From contig OX235265.1 of NCBI GenBank assembly GCA_944472135.2, positions 44,179,459-44,243,458 of the forward strand: a DNA stretch of 64,000 nt. Direction: 5' to 3'. Below the pieces are notes generated by a model, which was not told where the DNA came from, did no database searches, and saw nothing but the letters and a program-made list of their open reading frames with translations. Position 1 is the first letter of the stretch. Every line of letters begins with the position of its first letter. Origin of the DNA: Trichobilharzia regenti. Taxonomy: Eukaryota; Platyhelminthes; Trematoda; Strigeidida; Schistosomatidae. Shown here piece after piece: positions 62,401 through 64,000 of this stretch. Both the position numbers and the translations under genes were made by a program.

Positions 62401-64000
62401 AAACCAAAAGTCGTGGATTAGGTCACTAAGAATCCGCATGTCAAGTGTAAAAAGAGGATGTATACCCTTCTTAAAGATGCTTGTGTTGACAGAGAATCTA
62501 ATCTATCATGTAACCCTGAATATTTTGAAAGTGATCATTTCAACAATTAAGGAAATTATTCTTTGCATTATACACAACTTAAAAATGTTTTTACGTTACA
62601 TAACAGTGTTACTAAAATGCCAATTAAGTAGTTTATTGAAGAATATGAAAAAGAGATATTAAGCTGAAACGTGACTGACAGAGACTTCCATAATATGATA
62701 TGTTCACAAGCGCTATGACAATCTGTTGTCAACGATGGATACTCTGGAATCAAAATAATCGAATTAGTTGGATAAACGATACCTTCGTAATATTCAGTGG
62801 AGGGTAACTAGCAGGGGAATCCAGGATACGCATTTCATCCTATTTCGGACTGGTTTTCTGTACAAAATTCAGTGAGTGAGTCGCTTAGGCTCTAACCGAC
62901 TGCCTATCATTTCAGAAGTATTCTAGATCCCACTGCTAGCCACCATCCCGCGAATAACAACAGAGATCGCATATTTCGCTCCAATAATATAATCAGTTAA
63001 CGAGAAATACAGAAGTGACTCAAACAAATACCTTTGTATGCTCATAAACTGCCTTATTTGTATCATTCACCATAGAAAACAGACGCCATAATCGAACAAT
63101 ACTGTCTTGACCACCTGTAGCAATTAATATAACAGGAATGACTGGCGCTTCATCAATACAAACATCCATACATCTAACCCAATCTTGATGTCCCGATAGG
63201 GTGGCGCCCAGTGTGAAGTTTCCACCGCTTTCTTTATCATCACCATCATCGTCATTATAATCAAAGAGACCCATTGACCATATTTCTGTCTGTCCATTGT
63301 CAAGTCCCAAAACGATAAAACGAAGCCAGTGCATCTTATCACCACTAGTTGTAGTAATATTATATTTTACACAGAAAGTTTTGAGACACAAACAAAGCGA
63401 TGGATTTCGTGTAATATGATTGATCGATTTGACAGGTAAGAATACAGCATTATTTGTGAGTATATCCTCTGGAATATTAACACACCAATTATACACTGAA
63501 GTATCAGACGCAGCGGATAAAAATAAAACGCCACAACATGACTGATCATTGTGCACTGAAGAATTTGATGCAGGAAAAAAGAAACCATCAATGGCATTTA
63601 TGCTTGAATTTTTTGGTACTTGAAATTTGTTTATCGCGATGAACTGACTACTGGTCAACTGATCAGAATGCAATAAATGATTAGTAGAGCATGCCCAAAT
63701 AATTATTGTACCACAATTATCAGCAGACATTAAAAAGTATATTGAATGCGAATAAATTTTTGATATGCTTGAACAATGATGATCACAGCTGCTCAACCAA
63801 CGTATACACCTTACATCAGAAGTATGACCAAATAATGTTTGATAAATACAAAATTTATCCATGCATGCCTTTGTATTCATCATCACTTCGGCCATCATTT
63901 CATCATTTACACTTGAAGTAGATAACTTGGATAAGCATATCATATGACTTGAACCAAATGCTAGAATATTGTATACTCTTGATGGATTCAAAGGTGGACT
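28914..64000 (-). CDS. ELP2: Elongator complex protein 2 (ELP2), nine exons, 5' end outside window
   Basis: WD40 scaffold subunit of the Elongator core (ELP1-ELP2-ELP3), which carries out the first step of wobble-uridine (U34) modification in tRNA anticodons. Exons in transcript order: 64000-63032, 62377-62018, 59589-59370, 54404-54186, 47134-46986, 44665-44576, 43028-42909, 39973-39738, 29409-28914. Every boundary has AG/GT signals and the phases match, giving about 952 residues to a TGA stop. Family-specific stretches are visible: GHQDWVRC and [12 protein letters not shown] (propeller 1), [12 protein letters not shown] and [76 protein letters not shown], and [12 protein letters not shown] at the end. 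The frame is still open at the window edge, so the start codon is not here. It is longer than animal ELP2 proteins I know (about 820 residues). The introns are large and full of transposons. The exon model is inferred from homology and splice signals, not from transcripts. Confidence 0.93.
29640..29878 (-). mobile_element. PLE 3' end
   Basis: Same family as 9425-9660 ('gtacaaccgcattgaaatac'). It is cut off on the right by the gypsy-like element. 29410-29639 shows nothing recognisable. Confidence 0.75.
29879..29883. repeat. Target-site duplication, left copy (AGTTG)
   Basis: AGTTG directly abuts the 3' LTR; the same five bases follow the 5' LTR at 33875-33879. Five bp is normal for a Ty3/gypsy integrase. 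Confidence 0.93.
29884..30078 (-). repeat. 3' LTR of the gypsy-like element
   Basis: 195 bp, identical to 33680-33874. It contains the same TATA-like box and AATAAA. The sequence just inside it (GCAGTGAA on the sense strand) is only a weak polypurine tract. Confidence 0.95.
30113..32656 (-). CDS. pol: Pol: protease C-half, RT, RNase H, integrase
   Basis: About 847 codons, stop TGA at 30113. The frame is open from a TGA near 32676, overlaps gag by about 120 nt, and is -1 to it; no ATG near the start, so it must be reached by frameshift. Order: protease end with VLLGHDFL (about 27-34); RT about 95-280, with [28 protein letters not shown] and the catalytic-box variant FAYIDN where YxDD is usual; RNase H with [15 protein letters not shown] and [10 protein letters not shown]; integrase with H-x4-H and C-x2-C zinc residues, catalytic [16 protein letters not shown] and [10 protein letters not shown] (D,D,E). 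A hydrophilic tail of about 80 residues carries no chromodomain. No internal stop codons. The YIDN change could weaken the RT or be normal for this lineage; I cannot tell from one copy. Confidence 0.93.
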   Translation of the reverse strand: MFLSICYKNHTYDLFKFSILHNLCADVLLGHDFLKLHKHIEIPFGGSKPPFSLCGLPCVRVDLPTLFENLSKDCKPIAIKSRRYSREDESFISTEVNRLLQEGVIEPSNSPWRAQVLVTSNERHKKRMVVDYSQTINRFTFLDAYPLPRIDEMIEKIAQYDIFSTLDLKNAYHQIALRNEDKPYTAFEACGKLYQFCRIPFGVTNGVACFQRIIDELISKEQLTSTFAYIDNVTICGKTQEEHDKNLNKFMVAARNYGITLNDSKSVISSRSIQLLGYEVSKGVIKPDPDRLKPLRDLEPPTDIKSQQRAVGLFAYYSQWIPRFSDKIHPLVNNRIFPLDIETRNAFDKLKDDLERAVVVVVDPKAPLVVETDASDVSIAATLNQNGKPVAFFSRSLSRSEKHHSSVEKEAYAVVEAIRKWKHYLLGNHFKLVTDQRSVAFMFDKIHKGKIKNDKIMRWRIELSPYQYDIIYRPGRDNQAADTFSRSFCGSLQSVCDLKFLHDSMCHPGVVRMMHFVRSRNLPFSLDEVRNVTSKCVTCCELKPQFYNPSNFKLIKATQPFERLSIDFKGPLPSASRNHYLLTLIDEYSRFPFAFACPDMSSQTVMNCLCQLFSIFGMPSYIHTDRGAAFMSTELRAFLLEKGVATSRTTSYNPQANGQVERLNGTLWRAITLALRSRGLPTAQWESVLLDALHSIRSLLCTATNATPHERLFTYNRRSTSGTTLPTWLTVPGPVLLRRSVRQSKFDPLVEEVELLNCNPQFAHVRFGNGREDTVALHHLAPKGEDIDQVENSIPEGDAIPEQQVNGDATTDPNILREENTTETNNGRILLEKQQRVRPYNLRTREA
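32554..33657 (-). CDS. gag: Gag plus N-terminal half of protease
   Basis: 367 codons starting at ATG 33657, only 22 nt after the LTR, with no better upstream start. Residues 1-200 are a gypsy-type gag core with no sharp motif. Two CCHC zinc knuckles (C-x2-C-x4-H-x4-C) stand at about 212-225 and 232-245 and would bind the genomic RNA. An aspartic-protease active site, ALVDTGSS, is at about 290-297 in this same frame. After GHC (about 335) the frame leaves the protease family pattern and runs 30-odd codons to a stop. The second half of the protease (VLLGHDFL) is in the -1 frame, in the following ORF. So gag and the protease start are fused and the frame breaks inside protease. Confidence 0.9.
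   Translation of the reverse strand: MERFFRPDRFDVEPNAVGAAKKWDHWFATFSYFIESMGSENPSKLHILFNHISTSVYECISECKTYEEAIDTLKSLYMQPCNEVFARHLLATCKQESGENLDQFVRRLKSLTTDCSFRAVTAEEHRNESLRDSFISGIQSSMIRQRLLEQRTLTFQAAYDQARALEMAHQQSQSYNNPVTPCASISLHDVPHSSDSTPSVNETTIAAVESKCFFCGNRRHPRSKCPARDAVCKACGKQGHFQKVCRSAPSTKKGPSSVNSIISSLVVASAPQSLTDAVTQLTVNGKSMQALVDTGSSESYISSSVVRKYNWKVHKSRNRITMASTNLTSHTEGHCFYPSAIKTTLMIYSNFPFFIIYVQTSFLDMIF
33662..33678 (-). promoter_or_regulatory. Self-complementary primer-binding site
   Basis: One base after the 5' LTR the sense strand reads TTTATTCATTTTACAAT. This is the exact 17-nt reverse complement of sense-strand LTR positions 33774-33758. I see no match to a tRNA 3' end (no TGG start at the LTR edge). 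In Tf1 of fission yeast the mRNA 5' end folds onto the site next to the LTR and primes minus-strand synthesis; position and polarity here are the same. Confidence 0.8.
33680..33874 (-). repeat. 5' LTR of the gypsy-like element
   Basis: 195 bp. On the sense strand it has a TATA-like box (CCTTTATATG, 33803-33794), then about 25 nt later the 17-mer ATTGTAAAATGAATAAA (33774-33758), which includes AATAAA. The predicted layout is U3 about 100 nt, R starting near 33774, then U5. Confidence 0.95.
33794..33803 (-). promoter_or_regulatory. TATA-like box of the LTR promoter
   Basis: Sense-strand CCTTTATATG inside U3. The first T of TATAT is 25 nt upstream of the A that starts the 17-mer complementary to the primer-binding site, so the predicted RNA 5' end falls at or near that A. 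Confidence 0.55.
33875..33879. repeat. Target-site duplication, right copy (AGTTG)
   Basis: Pairs with 29879-29883. Confidence 0.93.
33880..34268 (+). mobile_element. Hammerhead (Smalpha-like) SINE, full length
   Basis: Head 'gaggtgctcactggcgactg', A/B boxes at about 34086-34145, hammerhead zone with core ATGAAGA and GGCTAACAAAA instead of GGACGAAA, tail to 34262. It abuts the right duplication of the gypsy-like element. Confidence 0.8.
34269..35065. other. Unassigned intron sequence
   Basis: 34640-34855 (plus) and 34611-34895 (minus) are open, but neither has a motif I recognise. Confidence 0.35.
35071..35535. repeat. Large inverted repeat in ELP2 last intron
   Basis: 35071-35210 and 35372-35535 are inverted copies ('gtggtaaatgttttgaacgt') with (ATA)n in both arms and a 160-bp spacer. 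The family is not identified; the architecture is like the foldback PLEs. Confidence 0.75.
35536..36529. other. Unassigned intron sequence
   Basis: Nothing recognised. Confidence 0.35.
36530..36780 (-). pseudogene. Decayed RTE-type C-terminal remnant (second family)
   Basis: Weak match to 43640-43830 only (order of 'ctaacctaatcctacatta', 'ggcaatggcttag', 'catatctcagtc'). Confidence 0.35.
36781..38454. other. Unassigned intron sequence
   Basis: No coding or repeat family recognised in 1.7 kb. Confidence 0.35.
38455..39300 (-). pseudogene. RTE/SR2-like LINE fragment
   Basis: Minus strand: [20 protein letters not shown] (39230-39290; the FADD box is FSDD), SINGRNL-like, [18 protein letters not shown], then the distal RT. 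Close to 53095-53966 but with more frameshifts. RTE tail at 38465-38500. Confidence 0.75.
39525..39690 (+). mobile_element. SINE remnant and (ATA)n
   Basis: Part of the RTE-tailed SINE (B-box-like 'gattcaaccccaggcggaa', tail 'gttccaaacagaacgcaaagg') followed by (ATA)n at 39668-39690. Confidence 0.5.
39738..39973 (-). CDS. ELP2: ELP2 exon H
   Basis: 236 nt, acceptor TTTCTTAG, donor GTAAGC, two bases left over. It encodes [27 protein letters not shown], and [16 protein letters not shown]. These are the most diagnostic ELP2 motifs in the window. It is followed by the 10.3-kb last intron. Confidence 0.94.
40437..41700 (+). pseudogene. Penelope-like element G with inverted end
   Basis: 40491-40967 is open (158 codons): [73 protein letters not shown] (GIY-YIG core). 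It continues with stops to [11 protein letters not shown] at about 41180. The 3' end is at 41600-41695; its inverted counterpart, about 75 bp, stands at 40437-40510, directly upstream of the coding part. Confidence 0.8.
41830..42125 (+). pseudogene. Short RTE/SR2-like remnant
   Basis: LKIRLPE-like start, then decayed SITRQ.LE-like region, ending at 'gaaatggagatgtt'. Confidence 0.5.
42130..42680 (-). mobile_element. PLE terminus and coding remnant
   Basis: 42130-42280 matches the terminus at 6795 and 47600. 42480-42670 parallels 47860-48050, which encodes a PLE endonuclease region on the minus strand. Confidence 0.65.
42909..43028 (-). CDS. ELP2: ELP2 exon G (120 nt)
   Basis: Forty codons in phase 0, acceptor GTTTTAG, donor GTATTATT. 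It encodes [20 protein letters not shown], then a blade end with VILWN. It joins exon F (LYGHPYE) and exon H ([14 protein letters not shown]) without a gap relative to ELP2. Confidence 0.9.
43310..43905 (-). pseudogene. RTE-type LINE C-terminal region, second family
   Basis: Minus strand, broken: [36 protein letters not shown]-like, and a final WR..IHSL-like end at about 43490. Nearly identical to 52112-52720 in the opposite direction. Confidence 0.72.
43913..44098 (+). mobile_element. tRNA-derived SINE, second family, complete
   Basis: GTCGGTGGCACAGTGGTCAG (A box), GAGGTTCGATCCCC (B box), body with 'ggtcggcctgcaaaatttgg', and an A-rich tail ending at 44098. Confidence 0.8.
44101..44470. other. 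Unassigned intron sequence
   Basis: Looks repeat-like (GC richer than neighbours) but no family assigned. Confidence 0.35.
44576..44665 (-). CDS. ELP2: ELP2 exon F (90 nt)
   Basis: Thirty codons in phase 0 between acceptor ATTCTCAG and donor GTGAGA. It encodes the [20 protein letters not shown] motif and then HPYE, which opens ELP2 propeller 2. This microexon-size coding block is isolated between 1.5 and 2.3 kb repeat-rich introns. Confidence 0.92.
44778..44797. repeat. (AT)n microsatellite
   Basis: About ten AT units, joined to a SINE. Confidence 0.9.
44798..45005 (-). mobile_element. Hammerhead (Smalpha-like) SINE, truncated
   Basis: Minus strand: B box GGTTCGAACCC, damaged hammerhead (CCGATAA), intact GATGAAACAGCTGTCCAGTA 3' half, and tail. 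The A-box half is missing. Confidence 0.72.
45165..45392 (-). mobile_element. RTE-tailed SINE
   Basis: Same body as 4337-4558 and 51893-52112 ('ggtaggtctgctaacctcaa'). Confidence 0.65.
46043..46492. mobile_element. Foldback hammerhead-SINE composite 4
   Basis: Flanked by AAAACCTGAGGGTTT (46028-46042) and AAAATCTGAGGGTTT (46493-46507), 14 of 15 identical. The left arm is a minus tail that stops exactly at the hammerhead core CTGAAGA (46129); the right arm is a plus copy starting at 'ttacctggagctcc'. Confidence 0.82.
46545..46905 (-). pseudogene. RTE-type C-terminal remnant, second family
   Basis: Decayed copy of 43310-43905. Confidence 0.5.
46986..47134 (-). CDS. ELP2: ELP2 exon E
   Basis: 149 nt from acceptor TTATTCAG to donor GTAGGT. 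It begins with two bases completing Gly, then [11 protein letters not shown], which matches the linker after the VPAG motif in ELP2, followed by an Asn/Glu-rich variable stretch ending ITNEDE. It was found only by asking for the residues missing between exons D and F; phase and splice signals fit. Confidence 0.88.
47215..47405 (+). mobile_element. Hammerhead SINE with best-kept 3' half
   Basis: CAGTGGCTGAATGGTCAACG (A box), GGTTCAAACCCC (B box), then ATGAGGA ... GGACGAAACAGCAGTC and CAGTAC. Core C3 is A. It sits about 80 bp upstream of the acceptor of ELP2 exon E. Confidence 0.78.
47585..48460 (-). mobile_element. PLE with about 235-bp inverted ends
   Basis: 47595-47830 and 48226-48455 are inverted and seem identical or nearly so. 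Between them the minus strand encodes a PLE endonuclease N-terminal zone ([21 protein letters not shown], [15 protein letters not shown]) with stops. Confidence 0.8.
48842..49036 (-). mobile_element. tRNA-derived SINE, second family
   Basis: Minus strand copy of 43913-44098 with a poly(A) tail at the left. Confidence 0.75.
49140..49825 (+). pseudogene. Degenerate RTE/SR2-like LINE fragment
   Basis: LRNKI-like, [12 protein letters not shown] and the C-terminal WGT/RR zone; the end 'gaacccaaaggaaaaatga' is the RTE tail followed by (ATT)n. Confidence 0.55.
50060..50490 (+). pseudogene. RTE-type LINE C-terminal region, second family
   Basis: Open from 50079 to 50306: [72 protein letters not shown] stop. 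The best-preserved copy of this C-terminus. Function is not known to me; it lies after RT in RTE-like flatworm LINEs. Confidence 0.75.
50610..51370 (-). pseudogene. Penelope-like element H
   Basis: 50661-51044 is open on the minus strand: [42 protein letters not shown] where the family has YEFTCTCGSKYIG; the frame breaks there, so the GIY-YIG core is lost. 51115-51370 is the inverted 3' end of this family (matches 13390-13590), i.e. the terminal sequence is upstream of the coding part. Confidence 0.8.
51371..51892. other. Unassigned intron sequence
   Basis: Nothing recognised. Confidence 0.35.
51893..52112 (-). mobile_element. RTE-tailed SINE
   Basis: Minus strand: GATGGTCCAGTGGCAGGATG (A box), GGGTTCGATCC (B box), body, tail 'gcttcaa..ctttgaggtttc' and 'gttccaagaggagcatagg'. 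Confidence 0.75.
52112..52720 (+). pseudogene. RTE-type LINE C-terminal region, inverted partner of 43310-43905
   Basis: Plus strand with the same stops and the same text as 43310-43905 over about 590 bp, only a few differences. Confidence 0.75.
53095..53966 (-). pseudogene. RTE/SR2-like LINE, longest RT C-terminal frame
   Basis: 53142-53966 is open for 274 codons on the minus strand: [20 protein letters not shown] (RT catalytic FADD box), [107 protein letters not shown], then a shifted end. This is RT from motif C onward; endonuclease and RT fingers are missing. A frame change near 53280 separates the last part ([20 protein letters not shown]) from the main frame. RTE tail at 53117-53150. 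Confidence 0.85.
54017..54170 (+). mobile_element. SINE of the second family, next to ELP2 exon D donor
   Basis: 5'-truncated copy of 43913-44098 (starts at the B box); its A-rich tail ends about 15 bp from the splice donor at 54180-54185. Confidence 0.75.
54186..54404 (-). CDS. ELP2: ELP2 exon D
   Basis: 219 nt, acceptor TTATTTAG, donor GTAAGT. It encodes [15 protein letters not shown], then [12 protein letters not shown], and ends DNSVPAG across the junction. ARPQIHGYD is one of the most conserved ELP2 stretches. A SINE ends within about 20 bp of the donor. Confidence 0.93.
54489..55326 (-). mobile_element. Internally deleted LTR element (325-bp LTR family)
   Basis: LTR 54489-54800, internal 54801-55216, second LTR 55217-55326 (about 200 bp deleted). 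Read on the minus strand, a good polypurine tract (CGGGGGGACAAG) precedes the left LTR and TTTGGTGTCTC follows the right one in the place of a primer site. Internal sequence encodes a short RWGYAD / [18 protein letters not shown] stretch, perhaps the end of pol. Confidence 0.7.
55383..55900 (+). mobile_element. RTE-tailed SINE split by a solo LTR
   Basis: SINE part 55383-55534 (A box GTTCCAGTGGTTCAAAGGTA), continued after the LTR from 55872 ('caaacagcaccattaccact'), matching the uninterrupted order in 22026-22240. Confidence 0.7.
55535..55871 (+). repeat. Solo LTR (337 bp) with 4-bp duplication CAAA
   Basis: TGTGGTGAGAGC ... CTGTTGTTACA. CAAA stands at 55531-55534 and 55872-55875; the host is a SINE, so the insertion site is clear. 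Confidence 0.85.
56375..56900 (-). pseudogene. RTE-type LINE C-terminal region, second family
   Basis: Minus strand: [18 protein letters not shown], [14 protein letters not shown], [19 protein letters not shown] and [14 protein letters not shown], with a few stops. Confidence 0.68.
57185..57510 (-). repeat. Solo LTR (326 bp)
   Basis: TGTAACAACAG ... CTCACCACA; ACTTC occurs at 57180-57184 and at 57512-57516, a likely duplication offset by one base. Confidence 0.8.
57804..57942 (+). mobile_element. 5'-truncated hammerhead SINE with 10-bp duplication
   Basis: Starts inside stem II and keeps GATGAAACAGCTGTCCAGTG and the tail. CTAATTGAGG at 57794-57803 and 57943-57952. A normal (not foldback) insertion. 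Confidence 0.82.
58258..58570 (+). mobile_element. Hammerhead SINE, diverged
   Basis: 'gacattggctaatggtcgcg', weak A/B boxes, GATGAGT ... GGATGAAACAGTACT; the zone between GAAA and the stem I strand is deleted. Confidence 0.68.
58590..58980 (+). pseudogene. RTE-type reverse transcriptase fragment
   Basis: Plus strand: [40 protein letters not shown] followed by FDFADQKVL (RT block A, FLDLKxxFD). Frameshifts after that. Confidence 0.68.
59370..59589 (-). CDS. ELP2: ELP2 exon C
   Basis: 220 nt from acceptor TATTTAG to donor GTGGGT, leaving one base over. It encodes [28 protein letters not shown] and [10 protein letters not shown], matching the end of ELP2 propeller 1. The left-over G joins AA of the next exon to give Glu. 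Confidence 0.9.
60080..60510 (-). pseudogene. RTE-type fragment, RT scrap plus C-terminus
   Basis: 60385-60500 reads [11 protein letters not shown] and [11 protein letters not shown] on the minus strand; 60080-60375 is the C-terminal zone seen at 56375-56900. The middle is deleted. Confidence 0.6.
60640..60985 (+). pseudogene. Decayed RTE-type C-terminal remnant
   Basis: [23 protein letters not shown] at 60725-60785, then weak similarity to the end of the region at 50200-50300. Confidence 0.45.
61150..61925 (+). pseudogene. Degenerate RTE/SR2-like LINE fragment
   Basis: [12 protein letters not shown] then [20 protein letters not shown] (61165-61290), [20 protein letters not shown] (61395-61440), [10 protein letters not shown] (61570-61600), ending in 'aaaccaagggaataataatg'. 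Confidence 0.65.
62018..62377 (-). CDS. ELP2: ELP2 exon B
   Basis: 120 codons in phase 0, acceptor CAAAG and donor GTAGGC. It encodes the blades with [12 protein letters not shown] and [12 protein letters not shown] and ends at FGHTFQ, which continues as GSISIW in the next exon, a characteristic ELP2 segment. A low-complexity Ser run sits near 62150. Confidence 0.92.
63032..64000 (-). CDS. ELP2: ELP2 exon A (first in window, partial)
   Basis: 323 codons, open to the window edge. It holds the first WD repeats: LAFGSS near the start, [23 protein letters not shown], then GHQDWVRC and the blade end [12 protein letters not shown]. An acidic Asp-rich run lies around 63230-63265. The exon ends in AAG before a GTATTT donor (rc of 63021-63031), phase 0. 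The missing N-terminal residues and start codon lie beyond 64000. Confidence 0.92.

Noticed and set aside
1..64000. CRISPR array, bacterial operon or rRNA gene
   Set aside because: No regularly spaced repeats, no Shine-Dalgarno-led gene series, no rRNA signatures; the introns and LINE/PLE content are eukaryotic.

Overview
The window is AT-rich eukaryotic DNA, about 64 kb, that looks like a schistosome (Schistosoma sp., blood fluke) chromosome. The evidence is its mix of repeats: tRNA-like SINEs carrying hammerhead-ribozyme remnants (Smalpha type), many Penelope-like elements (PLEs) with GIY-YIG endonuclease remnants, CR1/SR1-like and RTE/SR2-like LINE fragments, solo LTRs of about 325 bp (Boudicca-like length), and a Merlin DNA transposon. 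The genus is inferred from this repertoire; the species is not decided.

Only one host gene is supported: the Elongator subunit ELP2, on the minus strand from beyond 64000 down to a stop at 28914. It has nine coding exons in the window. All nine join in frame at GT/AG sites and give about 952 residues, with the N-terminus outside the window. The introns total over 30 kb and are almost entirely transposons. From 1 to 28.8 kb I see only repeats and unassigned AT-rich sequence.

Layout: 1-28.8 kb is intergenic, with LINE fragments (1-280, 0.8-1.6, 3.3-4.1, 11.3-12.2, 18.3-19.5 kb), PLEs (2.0-2.8, 7-7.9, 9.4-10.6, 13.4-15.2, 22.3-25.0, 26.3-27.6 kb), Merlin at 20.06-21.17 kb, and SINEs. From 28.9 to 64 kb lies ELP2 with its repeat-filled introns. 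The last intron (29.4-39.7 kb) holds the best-preserved element: a 3,991-bp Ty3/gypsy-like retrotransposon with two identical 195-bp LTRs and a 5-bp target-site duplication.

The observation I rate highest is in that retrotransposon. The 17 nt just after its 5' LTR, where a tRNA primer site belongs, are a perfect complement of a 17-nt stretch inside its own LTR. That stretch sits about 25 nt downstream of a TATA-like box, at the predicted RNA 5' end. This is the geometry of Tf1-type self-priming, here in a flatworm element without a chromodomain. Second, hammerhead SINEs occur as foldback composites (inverted copies, twice with a head-to-tail junction) that each have a 12-15 bp target-site duplication. 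They therefore seem to have inserted as one unit; one of them can be compared with an uninterrupted related site inside this window. Several PLEs have the same symmetry, with their 3' terminal sequence inverted at the other end.
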